Part shown: piece after piece, positions 47,326 through 57,700 of the stretch | Numbering within the stretch: position 1 is the first letter of the stretch | Layout: every line of letters begins with the position of its first letter | Assembly: GCF_004343775.1 (NCBI RefSeq) | Contig: NZ_PTXL01000001.1 | Coordinates: 930,001-994,000, forward strand | DNA from: Burkholderia sp. SRS-46 | GTDB lineage: Bacteria; Pseudomonadota; Gammaproteobacteria; Burkholderiales; Burkholderiaceae | Direction of reading: 5' to 3' | DNA length: 64,000 bases | Position numbers and translations under genes: made by a program | Notes under the pieces: model-generated | Database searches by the model: none | Told to the model about the DNA's origin: nothing | The model's input: only the letters and a program-made list of their open reading frames with translations

Positions 47326-48315
47326 ATGACTGCGTGGGCGCCAGGCGCTTTCCATTCCGATTGCCATCGACACGACGCGCACGTCGCGCGGATCCGCGAA
47401 GTGCGGCCGGGGCTGCGCGTGCATGCGGACGACGCGACCGACGAATTCGACGCGGTGATGTCCGGCCAGTGCACGCCGGGGCTGCACCTCGTGCTGCTGC
47501 TGGAGGGCGCGCTCGACGTGTCGTACGGCGATCGGCGCGTGCTGCTGACGACCGACGCTCGCCGCGCGTGCCGCGACGGCGCGGCGCGGCACGGCGCACG
47601 CCGGCCGAGCGTGCGCATGCAGTCGTTCCTGCTCAACGCGCTGCAGCCCGACACGTTCCGCCGGCGCCTGAGCAAGGGCGGCTACGCGCGGCGGCTCAGC
47701 CTCGCGATGTCCGGCGAATGGCTCGCGCACCTGCAGGCCGCGAGCCGCGCGGCGCTGCCGCAGCGGCTCGATTCGATGCTGTCCGCGCATCTCGCGATCC
47801 ATTTCTGGCAGCCGACGCCGCGCGCGGCCGCGCTGGCCGAGCAGATCGTGCGGCCGCCGGCCTACCAGCCGATGCTGCAGGCGATCTACCTCGAAAGCCG
47901 CGTGCTCGAACTGCTCGCCGAGGCGTTCGCGCCGCTCGAAACGGACGAGGCCGATGTGACGGAGGCAGCGGATGCGGCGCTCGGTTCGCGCGACTATCGC
48001 CGGATGGCCGAGCTGCGCGCGTTTCTCGCGAGCGACGCCGCGCAGGCGCTGTCGCTCGACGACATCGCGCGCCACGTCGGCATGAGCGCGAACGCGATGC
48101 AGCGCCAGTTCCGCACCGCGTATGGCACGACGGTGTTCGACTTCATCCGCGAGCACCACCTGCAGCGCGCGCGGCTCGCGCTCGAGCGCGACGCGGTGAG
48201 CGTCAAGCAGGCCGCGGCGCTCGCCGGCTACACGAGCGCCGCGAATTTCGCGACCGCGTACAAGCGCCGGTTCGGCGTGACGCCGACGCTCGCGCGGCGC
48301 AGCGCGAGCCGCTGA
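47326..48315 (+). CDS. AraC-family regulator (PchR-like)
   Basis: A 329-residue protein. The N-terminal part (about 1-220) is a sensing domain like that of siderophore-responsive PchR/YbtA regulators (CTPGLHLVLLLEGALDVSYGD). The C-terminal 100 residues hold two AraC helix-turn-helix motifs (LSLDDIARHVGMSANAMQRQF and VSVKQAAALAGYTSAANFATAYKR). Its position between importer and receptor suggests that it activates the locus when the ferric siderophore is present. Confidence 0.88.
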   Translation: MTAWAPGAFHSDCHRHDAHVARIREVRPGLRVHADDATDEFDAVMSGQCTPGLHLVLLLEGALDVSYGDRRVLLTTDARRACRDGAARHGARRPSVRMQSFLLNALQPDTFRRRLSKGGYARRLSLAMSGEWLAHLQAASRAALPQRLDSMLSAHLAIHFWQPTPRAAALAEQIVRPPAYQPMLQAIYLESRVLELLAEAFAPLETDEADVTEAADAALGSRDYRRMAELRAFLASDAAQALSLDDIARHVGMSANAMQRQFRTAYGTTVFDFIREHHLQRARLALERDAVSVKQAAALAGYTSAANFATAYKRRFGVTPTLARRSASR

Positions 48316-48393
48316 CGGATCGCGGCGGCGGCGCTCAAACGAGTTCGAAGCTTTCGCAAAGATTTCGGCGCATTACAGGCCACATAATGCAAA

Positions 48394-48408
48394 TGAGAAT
48401 CAATCACA
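48394..48408. promoter_or_regulatory. Fur box upstream of the TonB-dependent receptor
   Basis: TGAGAATCAATCACA matches 10 of 14 defined positions of the Fur dyad. It lies inside a wider inverted repeat with arms CATAATG (48383-48389) and CATTATG (48407-48413), 25 bp before the receptor start. Confidence 0.65.
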
Positions 48409-48432
48409 TTATGGGTCACCGAAAGCGTCATC

Positions 48433-50559
48433 ATGTCGAGTCACGTTGCGAAGTGGGCATTGAAGCCGGCCGTCGTCGCCGGCCTGTATCTGATGGGGTC
48501 GTCGTGCGGATGGGCGCAGACGCCTGACACGCCGGCGGACGCGAGCGCGTCGGCCGATCCGGCCGCATTGAAGGAGATCGTCGTCACGGCGAGCCGCCGC
48601 GAGCAGGCGATCAAGGAAGCGCCCGCCAGCATCTCGGTGATCGGCCGCGACGAGATCGAGGCGAAGCCCTATACGTCGGTGGCCGAGATCGTCGGCAACG
48701 TCGAGGGCGTGAGCGTCGTCGGCGCGTCGCCGAACGACCAGGACATCTCGATTCGCGGGATGCCGGGCGAATACACGCTGCTCCTCGTCGACGGCCGCCG
48801 GCAGAACACGCGCGAAACGATGAACCGCGGCACCTCGGGCGTGCAGTCGAACCTGATGCCGCCGCTGTCCGCGATCGAGCGCATCGAGGTCGTGCGCGGG
48901 CCGATGTCGTCGCTGTACGGCGCCGACGCGATGGGCGGCGTGATCAACGTGATCACGCGCAAGGTGCCCAAGCGCTGGGGCGGCACGCTCACCGCGAGCA
49001 GCGTGTGGCAGCTCGAATCGAAGCAGGGCGACACGCAGAGCGTCGATTTCTGGCTCGGCGGGCCGCTGAAATCCGACGTGCTCGGGCTGCAGGCGTCCGG
49101 GCGCCTGCTGCATCGGGGCGAGGACGATCTCTACTATCCGGCGAGCGCGACGAGCGGCGCGAACGGCCAGCGGATCGGCAGCTTCGACGTGAAGCTCGCC
49201 GCGAAGCCGACGCGCGACCAGGACGTGAGCGTGAACGTCGGGCGCGAACAGCTCACCTATCTCAGCACGCCGGGCAAGAGCGCGGCGGCGCTCACGCCGC
49301 GCACGGCGGCCACCGCGATCACCGAGACGCGCCATATCCGCGACTACTGGGGCATCACGCACGACGGCCGCTGGGGCTTCGCCAACACGACGCTGTCGCT
49401 GTACGGCGAGCGCGGCGTGCAGGAGCAGTGGACGCCGACGGGGCGCTCGCCGGTGAAGCCGGTGCTGACCGACACGATCCTCGAAGGCAAGGCCGAGGTG
49501 CCGTGGTGGGGCGAGCGCAACATCCTGACGCTCGGCGGCCAGCACATCTGGTCGCGGCTCTCCGGCGTCGGCACCCAGGACGCGGTGCCGAAGGGCTATG
49601 CGGCGAACTCGGACAGCGTCACGCGCAACGCATGGGCGCTGTTCGGCGAGAACGACTTTTTTCTCAACGACCGCTTCACGCTGACGACGGGCCTGCGGCT
49701 CGACCACGACGACCGCTACGGCAGCCACGTGAGCCCGCGCGTGTACGGCGTGTTCAAGCTGAGCCAGGCGTGGACGGTGCGCGGCGGCGTGTCGACCGGC
49801 TTCCGGCCGCCGTCGCTGCGCCAGAGCACGGCGGGGTACTGCATGACGTCGGGTGGCGCGGCGGGCGCGGTGCCCGGCACGCTGTGCGGCAATCCGGACC
49901 TGAAGCCCGAAACGAGCGTGACCGAGGAGCTCGGCGTGCGCTACGACATGGGCGACACGTATGCCGGCCTGACGCTGTTCAACAACCTGTTCAAGAACAA
50001 GGTCGCGAGCTACGACACGGGCATTGCGGACCGGCACTCGCCGGGCCGCAACGTGTACGTGTACGACAACATCGACCGGGTGCGCCTGTACGGCCTCGAG
50101 CTGGGCGCGGGCACGCGCCTGTCGCGCACGCTGAAGGTGTCGGGCGGGTACACGCTGACGCAGTCGCGCCGCGAAGGCAGCGGCGAGAAGGCGTTCAACG
50201 GCGGCTCGCTCGACGGCCAGCCGCTCGACAAGACGCCGAAGCACAAATTCAACGTGCAGGTCGACTGGACGCCGATGCCGAAGCTCGACCTGTATGCGAC
50301 GGCCAACTACATCGGCAACGAATACTGGGCCGCGTTCCGCAACGGCGCGCAGGGCGTGCGCGAGCGGCCGTCGACGACGACCTTCGACCTCGGCGGCCGT
50401 TACCGGATCGACAAGCGCTTCTCCGTCAACTTCGCGGTGCTGAACCTCACCAACCGGATGGTGCCGATCGACGATCGCACCCGCGCGAACGGCCTGAGCG
50501 GCAACTGGCTGGTCGATCAGGGCCGCCGCGTCGCGGTGAGCGTCACCGCCGAGATGTGA
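48433..50559 (+). CDS. TonB-dependent siderophore receptor
   Basis: A 708-residue outer-membrane receptor. The signal peptide ends SCGWAQ at about residue 29. The TonB box is probably KEIVVTASRRE near residue 50, followed by the plug domain (PYTSVAEIVGNVEGVSV; RIEVVRGPMSSLYGADAMGG) and a 22-strand barrel ending in RVAVSVTAEM with an aromatic-poor C-terminus. It resembles the FepA/IroN/colicin I receptor class and should take up the ferric catecholate made by the downstream genes. The Fur box at 48394-48408 is directly upstream. Confidence 0.92.
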   Translation: MSSHVAKWALKPAVVAGLYLMGSSCGWAQTPDTPADASASADPAALKEIVVTASRREQAIKEAPASISVIGRDEIEAKPYTSVAEIVGNVEGVSVVGASPNDQDISIRGMPGEYTLLLVDGRRQNTRETMNRGTSGVQSNLMPPLSAIERIEVVRGPMSSLYGADAMGGVINVITRKVPKRWGGTLTASSVWQLESKQGDTQSVDFWLGGPLKSDVLGLQASGRLLHRGEDDLYYPASATSGANGQRIGSFDVKLAAKPTRDQDVSVNVGREQLTYLSTPGKSAAALTPRTAATAITETRHIRDYWGITHDGRWGFANTTLSLYGERGVQEQWTPTGRSPVKPVLTDTILEGKAEVPWWGERNILTLGGQHIWSRLSGVGTQDAVPKGYAANSDSVTRNAWALFGENDFFLNDRFTLTTGLRLDHDDRYGSHVSPRVYGVFKLSQAWTVRGGVSTGFRPPSLRQSTAGYCMTSGGAAGAVPGTLCGNPDLKPETSVTEELGVRYDMGDTYAGLTLFNNLFKNKVASYDTGIADRHSPGRNVYVYDNIDRVRLYGLELGAGTRLSRTLKVSGGYTLTQSRREGSGEKAFNGGSLDGQPLDKTPKHKFNVQVDWTPMPKLDLYATANYIGNEYWAAFRNGAQGVRERPSTTTFDLGGRYRIDKRFSVNFAVLNLTNRMVPIDDRTRANGLSGNWLVDQGRRVAVSVTAEM

Positions 50560-50619
50560 TGGCCCGGCCGGCGCCGCGCGCGCCGGCTCATTCAATCTGG
50601 AAAGCTGGAGGTCAATCTC

Positions 50620-51804
50620 ATGAACATGCTGTCCCGTCCTTCGACACTGTTGGCACCCCGAAACATCTGGGAGCTCTATCGCCCCGACACGCCGCTGTTC
50701 CTCGCGACGCCGGACCATGCGCTGCTCGCGACCGATGCGGCGCAGGCCGTGCCGCACGGCGATGCGCCGCTCGCGGCACGCGTCGCGCAGGCGCTGCGCG
50801 ACGCCCGTGCGAGCGGGTACGCGGACGCGGCGGTGGTCGGCGCGGTGCCGTTCGACGTCGAGGCGCCCGCCGCGCTGCGGGTCGCGCGCACGCTGCTGCG
50901 CGCGGCGCCGCTCGGCTCGCCGCATGCGCCCGACCTTGCGGCGACGCGCCATGCGACGCGCGCGGTGCCGCCGGCGAACGTCTATGCGGACGCGGTGGCG
51001 CAGGCCGTCGCGCGTATCCGCGCGGGCGAGCTCGACAAGGTCGTGCTGGCGCGCACGCTCGAGATCACCGGTGACCGGCCAGTTGAGGTCGCGCCGCTCG
51101 TCGCGCGCCTCGCGGCTCGCAATCCGCATGGCTATACGTTCTCCGTCGATCTCGGCGCCGGCCGGACGCTGCTCGGCGCGAGCCCGGAACTGCTCGTGAA
51201 CCGCTTCGGCGGCATCGTCCGCGCGAATCCGCTCGCGGGCTCCGCGCCGCGCAGCCCCGATCCGGTCGAGGATCGCCGCCGCGCGGACGCGCTGCTCGCA
51301 TCCGTGAAGGATCTCGACGAGCATCGGGTCGTCGTCGAGGCCGTGCGCGACAGCCTCGCGCCGCTGTGCCGGCGCCTCGACGTGCCGGCGCGTCCGTCGC
51401 TGGTGCACACCGAGACGATGTGGCACCTGTCGACCGAGGTGCGCGGCGAAACCGACGCGGACGCGCTGACGCTCGCGCTCGCGCTGCATCCGACGCCCGC
51501 GGTCTGCGGCGCGCCGCGCGCGGCCGCACGCGCGTGCATTCGCGACGCGGAGCCGTTCGACCGCGGCTTCTACGCGGGGATGCTCGGCTGGGTCGATACG
51601 CACGGCGACGGCGAATGGGTCGTGACGATCCGCTGCGCGGAAGCGCGCGACCGCACGCTGCGGCTTTATGCGGGCGCGGGCGTCGTCGGCGAATCGACGC
51701 CCGACGGCGAGCGCGCGGAAACCGCCGCGAAATTCCGCACGATGCTCGACGCGCTCGGCGTGAGCCGCGACGTCGCCGCGGATGCGCTGACGGAGGGGGC
51801 GTGA
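50620..51804 (+). CDS. entC: Isochorismate synthase (EntC/DhbC type)
   Basis: A 394-residue chorismate-using enzyme converting chorismate to isochorismate, the first committed step of 2,3-dihydroxybenzoate synthesis. Conserved motifs are [43 protein letters not shown] and [20 protein letters not shown] precedes the ATG. It follows the receptor gene by 60 bp and overlaps entE by 1 bp. Confidence 0.93.
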   Translation: MNMLSRPSTLLAPRNIWELYRPDTPLFLATPDHALLATDAAQAVPHGDAPLAARVAQALRDARASGYADAAVVGAVPFDVEAPAALRVARTLLRAAPLGSPHAPDLAATRHATRAVPPANVYADAVAQAVARIRAGELDKVVLARTLEITGDRPVEVAPLVARLAARNPHGYTFSVDLGAGRTLLGASPELLVNRFGGIVRANPLAGSAPRSPDPVEDRRRADALLASVKDLDEHRVVVEAVRDSLAPLCRRLDVPARPSLVHTETMWHLSTEVRGETDADALTLALALHPTPAVCGAPRAAARACIRDAEPFDRGFYAGMLGWVDTHGDGEWVVTIRCAEARDRTLRLYAGAGVVGESTPDGERAETAAKFRTMLDALGVSRDVAADALTEGA

Positions 51805-53417
51805 TGCGCGCACACGGCACGCCATGGCCGGACGCGTTCGCCGACGCGTACCGCCGCAAAGGATATTGGCGCGGGCAGTCGTTCGCGCAATGGCTCGACG
51901 CGCGCGTCGAGCGGTATGGCGAGCGCACCGCGCTCGTGCAGGGCGACATCCGCTGGTCGTATCGCACGCTCGCCGACGAAACGGCGCGCGTCGCCCGTGC
52001 GCTGACCGCGCGCGGCATCGTGCCGGGCGACCGCGTCGTCGTGCAGTTGCCGAACTGCGTCGCGTTCTTCGCGGTCACGTTCGCGCTGTTCCGGCTCGGT
52101 GCGCTGCCGGTGTTCGCGCTGCCCGCGCATCGCCGGCGCGAGATCGGCTTCTTTTGCCGGCACGCGCAGGCGGTCGCTTACGTCGCGGCCGAACGCCACG
52201 ACGGTTTCGATTACCGGGCGCTCGCGTGCGACGTGCAGGCCGACGCGCCGACGCTGCGGCACACGCTGTTCACGGCGCCCGGCAACGCGAACCTCGCGCT
52301 GGCCGACGCGCCGGCGAACGTCGCGCTGCCGCCCGAGCCGGACGCGGGGGAAGTCGCGTTCCTGCAGCTGTCGGGCGGCAGCACCGGTACGCCGAAGCTG
52401 ATCCCGCGCACGCACGACGACTACCTGTACAGCGTGCGCGAGAGCGCGCGCATCTGCGGACTGAGCGAGCGCAGCGTCTATCTCGCCGCGCTACCGGCCG
52501 CGCACAACTACGCGCTCAGCTCGCCGGGCTCGTTCGGCGTGCTGCATGCGGGCGGCACGGTGGTGCTGTGCGACGGCGCGAGCCCGGACACCGCGTTTCC
52601 GCTGATCGAGCGCGAGCGCGTGACGGTCGTCGCGCTCGTGCCGCCGCTGGTGTCGGTCTGGCTCGCGGCGGCCGCCCGGCGACGCGAAGCGCTCGCGAGT
52701 CTCGAACTCGTGCAGGTCGGCGGCGCGCGCTTCGATCCGGCGCTCGCGGAGCGCGCGGCGGACGGTTTCGGCGCACGGCTCCAGCAGGTGTTCGGGATGG
52801 CCGAGGGGCTCGTCAACTACACGCGGCTCGACGATCCGCGCGAGGTCGTGACCGGCACGCAGGGGCGGCCGATCTCGCCGGACGACGAGATCCGCATCGT
52901 CGACGACGACGACTGCCCGGTCGCGCCGGGCGAGGTCGGCCATCTGCTGACGCGCGGCCCGTACACGATCCGCGGCTACTACGACGCCGACGCGCACAAC
53001 GCGCGCGCGTTCACCGCCGACGGCTTCTACCGCACCGGCGATCGCGTGCGGCGCACGGCCGATGGCCACCTGGTCGTCGAAGGGCGGGCGAAGGACCAGA
53101 TCAACCGTGGCGGCGAGAAGATTCCCGCCGAGGAGATCGAGCACCTGCTGCTCGCGCACCCGGGCGTCGTCGACGCGGCGCTCGTGCCGATGCCCGATCC
53201 GTATCTCGGCGAGCGGAGCTGCGCGTACGTGATACGCGGCACGCTGGCGCCGGGCGCGGCGGAGCTGGTCCGGTTCGTGCGCGAGCAGGGCATTGCCGCG
53301 TACAAGGTGCCCGACCGGATCGAATTCGTCGACGCATTCCCGAAGACTCCCGTCGGCAAGATCGACAAGCGCGCGCTGCGCCAGCGCATCGCGGACCAGC
53401 TGGCCGCAGCCGCATGA
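51804..53417 (+). CDS. entE: 2,3-dihydroxybenzoate--AMP ligase (EntE/DhbE type)
   Basis: A 537-residue stand-alone adenylating enzyme. ATP motif [16 protein letters not shown], the aryl-acid-specific [20 protein letters not shown] and the C-terminal [10 protein letters not shown] lysine are present, and the HNYALSSPG block with its Asn is typical of DHB-specific ligases. It loads DHB onto the aryl carrier domain of EntB. The start overlaps the entC stop (TGATG). Confidence 0.93.
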   Translation: MRAHGTPWPDAFADAYRRKGYWRGQSFAQWLDARVERYGERTALVQGDIRWSYRTLADETARVARALTARGIVPGDRVVVQLPNCVAFFAVTFALFRLGALPVFALPAHRRREIGFFCRHAQAVAYVAAERHDGFDYRALACDVQADAPTLRHTLFTAPGNANLALADAPANVALPPEPDAGEVAFLQLSGGSTGTPKLIPRTHDDYLYSVRESARICGLSERSVYLAALPAAHNYALSSPGSFGVLHAGGTVVLCDGASPDTAFPLIERERVTVVALVPPLVSVWLAAAARRREALASLELVQVGGARFDPALAERAADGFGARLQQVFGMAEGLVNYTRLDDPREVVTGTQGRPISPDDEIRIVDDDDCPVAPGEVGHLLTRGPYTIRGYYDADAHNARAFTADGFYRTGDRVRRTADGHLVVEGRAKDQINRGGEKIPAEEIEHLLLAHPGVVDAALVPMPDPYLGERSCAYVIRGTLAPGAAELVRFVREQGIAAYKVPDRIEFVDAFPKTPVGKIDKRALRQRIADQLAAAA

Positions 53418-53474
53418 CCAACGCGCGGGCGGCACGCATCGCCCGCGCATGAACATTTTCAACAGCACTCCATC

Positions 53475-54350
53475 ATGGCCATTCCGAAGATTCCTTCCTA
53501 CCCGATGCCGGCCGCGCTGCCGGCGAACCGCGTGACATGGCGATTCGAGCCGCACCGGGCGGCGTTGCTCGTGCACGACATGCAGGACTACTTCCTCGAT
53601 TTCTACGATCGCGGCGCGGCGCCGGTGCCGGCGCTGCTGGCGAACGTGCGGCGGTTGATCGATTTCGCGCGCGCGGCCGGCATGCCGGTCTGCTACACCG
53701 CGCAATCGGCCGCGCAGACGCCCGCGCAGCGCGCGTTGCTGACCGACATGTGGGGGCCGGGGCTGACCGCGCAGCCGTCGCGCGAAGCGATCTGCGACGC
53801 GCTTGCACCGGCGCCGGGCGACACCGTGCTCGACAAGTGGCGCTACAGCGCATTCCAGCGCTCGGACCTCGAGGCCCAGCTGCGCGAGCAGGGGCGCGAC
53901 CAGCTCGTGATCTGCGGGATCTACGCGCACATCGGCTGCCTGATGACCGCGTGCGACGCGTTCATGCGCGACGTGCAGCCGTTCTTCGTCGCCGACGCGC
54001 TTGCGGATTTCTCCGAGCACGAGCACCGGATGGCGCTCGACTACGTGGCCGGACGCTGCGGCAAGGTCGAGACGACCGAAGCGCTGGTCGGCGCGGCGCA
54101 GCAGGGCCCCGGGTCACCGATGCTCGCGGAGATCGCCGCGCAGGTCGCGCACAGCCTGCGGGTGCCGGTCGCCAGCCTGCACGCGGGCGACAACCTGCTC
54201 GACTGCGGGCTCGATTCGGTGCGCATGATGACGCTCGTGGAAACGTGGCGGGCCGCCGGACATGACGTCACGTTCGTGCAGCTCGCCGAGCAGCCGACGC
54301 TCGACGCGTGGGCCCGGCTGCTGCTGCGTGCGGTGCAGGTGCCGGCATGA
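53475..54350 (+). CDS. entB: Isochorismatase / aryl carrier protein (EntB/DhbB type)
   Basis: A 291-residue bifunctional protein. The N-terminal isochorismatase domain (1-210) has the catalytic Asp in HDMQDYF, Lys in LDKWRYSAF and the EntB-like [12 protein letters not shown]. The C-terminal aryl carrier domain carries the phosphopantetheine serine at Ser248 ([11 protein letters not shown]). It cleaves isochorismate to 2,3-dihydro-DHB and presents DHB to the NRPS. It overlaps the next gene by 4 bp. Confidence 0.94.
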   Translation: MAIPKIPSYPMPAALPANRVTWRFEPHRAALLVHDMQDYFLDFYDRGAAPVPALLANVRRLIDFARAAGMPVCYTAQSAAQTPAQRALLTDMWGPGLTAQPSREAICDALAPAPGDTVLDKWRYSAFQRSDLEAQLREQGRDQLVICGIYAHIGCLMTACDAFMRDVQPFFVADALADFSEHEHRMALDYVAGRCGKVETTEALVGAAQQGPGSPMLAEIAAQVAHSLRVPVASLHAGDNLLDCGLDSVRMMTLVETWRAAGHDVTFVQLAEQPTLDAWARLLLRAVQVPA

Positions 54351-54667
54351 CCGCGCGCACGATGCAGGATGCGCAGCCCGCGCCGTTCGTCAGCACCGCC
54401 GAAGTCACGCTGGCGCAGGCCGACCGCGTGCTGTTCAAGCTCTGCAAGCACTACGCGATCAAGGTGCCGGTCGTCTTCGACGAACACCGCGCGACGGTCG
54501 ACTTCCCGTACGGCGTCTGCCGGATGCTGCGCAGCGACGACGTGCTGAGCCTGCGCTGCGAGGCCGATGCCGCCGACAAGCTCGCGCAGATCCAGTACGT
54601 GATGGACGAGCACCTCGCGCTGATGTCGCGCAACCGGCAGCTCGTCGTCGCGTGGCAGCGCGCGTGA
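54347..54667 (+). CDS. DUF2218-family small protein in the siderophore operon
   Basis: A 106-residue soluble protein (AEVTLAQADRVLFKLCKHYAIKVPVVFDEH; ATVDFPYGVCRML), a DUF2218 member. Such proteins are frequent next to siderophore biosynthesis or uptake genes, but their activity is unknown. It overlaps entB by ATGA and precedes the NRPS by 49 bp, the position where an MbtH-like protein is often found. It does not carry the MbtH tryptophan pattern. Confidence 0.8.
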   Translation: MTARTMQDAQPAPFVSTAEVTLAQADRVLFKLCKHYAIKVPVVFDEHRATVDFPYGVCRMLRSDDVLSLRCEADAADKLAQIQYVMDEHLALMSRNRQLVVAWQRA

Positions 54668-54716
54668 CGCGCGCCGCCCGTTTCCCGTTCAACGCATTCC
54701 CGTGGCTACCCCCTTC

Positions 54717-57700
54717 ATGGAACTCGAAGACCAACCGATGCGCGCGACGTCCGCGCAATACGGAATCTGGGTCGCGCAGCAAGTCGATCCGGACGATCCG
54801 GGCTACCTGACCGCCGAGACGATCGAGCTCGACGGCGCGCTCGACGCGGCCGCGCTGGCCGATAGCGTCGCGACCGTGCTCGACCATGCCGATGCGCTGC
54901 ACATGCGCTTCGAATGGCGCGACGACGCGCTCTGGCAGCATCGCCGGCCGCCGTGCACGCGGCTGGCGCTCGTCGATTTTTCCGCGCAAGCGGATCCCGC
55001 GCAGGCCGCACGCGCGTGGATGGCCGCGTCGCTGTCGACCTGCTGCGACGTGACGGCCGATCCGCTGTACCGCACCGCGCTGCTGCGGCTGTCGCCGACG
55101 CGGCACTGGTGGTATCTGCAGGTACATCACATCGCGCTCGACGGCTTCGGCTACAGCCTGCTCCAGCAGGCGGTGGCGACCCGCTACAGCGCGCGCGTCG
55201 CGGGCGCCGTGCCGCCCGCGCTGCCGGACTGGCGCATCGACCGCGTCGTCGACGCGGAGGCGCGCTATCGCGCGAACGGCGGCTTCGATGCCGATCGCGC
55301 GTTCTGGCGCGACCATCTGCACGACGTGCCGGCGCCGCTCGTGCTGGCGCCGAAGCAGGAGATCGGCGCGAACGCGCTGCGCGAGACGCTGCTGCTCGAT
55401 GCCGATCGCGTGCACGCGCTGCGCGCGGCCGCGGAGCGGCTCGACGTCGACTGGAACGCGTGGCTGCTGTGCGCGATCGGCCTCTGGCTCGCGAAGCAGG
55501 GCGGCCAGCGCGACCTGACGCTCGGCCTGCCGGTGATGAACCGCCTCGGCACGCCGGCGCTCGGCGTGCCGTGCATGGCGATGAACATCGTGCCGCTGCG
55601 CGTGCATGTCGATGCCGATCGGTCGCCGCGCGCGCTCGCCGCCGACATGGCCGGCCGGCTGCGCGCGATGCGGCCGCACCTGTACTACCGGTATGGGTGG
55701 ATCCGTGGCGATCTCGGGCTGCTGGAGCGCAACGCGTTCCTGTTCAACCAGGCGGTCAACGTGATGCCGTTCGAGCGCGAGGTCGCGTTTCGCGGGCTCG
55801 CGAGCCGCACCTGCGCGGTCAGCGGCGGCCCGGTGAAGGACCTGAACGTGACGGTCGCGGTGCGCGCCGGCACGTGGCAGGTGACGCTCGAAGCCAATCC
55901 GAATGCATACGACACGGCGCGGCTCGCCGCGTATGCGCGGTCGTTCGCGGACTGGCTCGACACATTCGCCGCGCATGCGCCGGAGGCGCCCGTCGCGCCG
56001 CTGCTCGGCGATTTGCCGCCGCCGTCGATCCTGTGCGGCACGCCGCTGGCCGGGCCGCATCCCGACGTGCTCGCAGGTATCGCGCGCATCGCACGGGACG
56101 CGCCGACGCGCACGGCGATCGAGGCGGGCGACGCGCGCATCGACTATCGCACGTTGCTCGACCACGTCGACGCGCTCGCGGCCGCGCTCGCCCGGCACGG
56201 CGCGACCGGCGGCTGCCGCGTGGCGATCGCCGCGCCGCGCGCGCCGGACGTGATCGCGGCGATGCTCGCGGTGCTGCGGATCGGTGCGGTGCTCGTGCCG
56301 CTCGACCCGGACGGCCCGCCACAGCGAACCGCGGCGATGCTCGCCGACGCGGCGCCCGCGCTCGTGATCACGCGGGGCAAGTATCACGCGTGCGCGGGCG
56401 GCTTGCCGACGCTGGATCTCGATGCGCAGTGCGCGCCGGCGGCAGTCGCGGGCACGTACGACGTGGCGCCGCCGGGCGATCAGCCTGCGTACCTGCTCTA
56501 TACCTCGGGTTCGACCGGCACGCCGAACGGCGTGCTGGTCGGGCGCGGCGCGCTCGCGCAGTTCGTCGCGAGCACGCGCGAGCGCTATCGCGTCGGTCCG
56601 GACGACCGGGTGCTGCAGTTCGCGCCACTGCATTTCGACGCGAGCTTCGAGGAGATTTTCGTCACGCTGTGCAACGGCGCGACGCTCGTGCTGCGCGACG
56701 ACGCGATGCTCGATTCGGTCGACGCATTCGCGGCCGAGGTCGAGCGGCGCGGCATCACGGTGCTGGATCTGCCGACCGCGTATTGGCACGTGCTCGCGCA
56801 TGCGCTCGACGCGCGCCACGCGCAGCAGCTTCGCCACGTGCGCCTGACCATCATCGGCGGCGAGGCCGCGCTGCCCGAGCGGATCCGGCGCTGGCGCGCG
56901 CGCCTGCCGGGGCAGACGCTGCTGAACACCTACGGGCCGACCGAGGCGACGATCATCGCGACCGCCGCGTGCGTCGGCGGCCCGGACGCGGCCTGGCGGG
57001 ACGGCGAGCCGGTGCCGATCGGCACGCCGCGCGCAGGCGTCGAAGCGCGGATCGTCGATGCGCGCCTGTATCCGGTCGCGGCGGGACGCAGCGGCGAACT
57101 GGTGCTCGCCGGCGATGCGCTCGCGCTCGGCTATCCGCGCAATCCGGCGCTGACGTCCGAACGCTTCGTGACGCTGCCCGGCACCGGCGCGCGCGCGTAC
57201 CGGACCGGCGATCTCGCGACGCTGCGCGACGGCCGGCTCTGCTTCGACGGCCGCATCGACCATCAGGTGAAGATCAGCGGCGTGCGCATCGACCCGCGCG
57301 AGATCGAGGACTGGCTGCTGCGGTTCCCGGCCGTGCGCGAGGCGGCGGTGGTCGCGTTGCGCAGCGACGCGGGCGCGACGACGCTCGCGGCGTTCGTCGC
57401 CGGGACCGACGATGTCGCCGTGCTGCGCGCGCAGCTGGCCGACGCGCTGCCGTCCGCCGCGATTCCCGATGCATGGCACGTGCTCGACAGCCTGCCGCGC
57501 AACGCGAACGGCAAGACCGACCGCAACGCGCTGATTCGGCTCGCCACGCAGCGGCGCGCGGCGCCGGACGACGCGCCGCAGGCCGGCGCGCTCGAGCGGC
57601 AGGTGATGCGCGTCTGGCGTGAAGTGCTCGGCGATATCGCGCTCACGCCGGCCTCGAATTTCTTCGACGTGGGCGGGAAGTCGCTGCAGGCGATCCAGGC

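Noticed and set aside
48409-51825. A minus-strand open frame of 1138 codons opposite the receptor and entC
   Set aside because: Composition is Arg/Ala/His-rich with no domain, and it covers two well-supported genes on the other strand.
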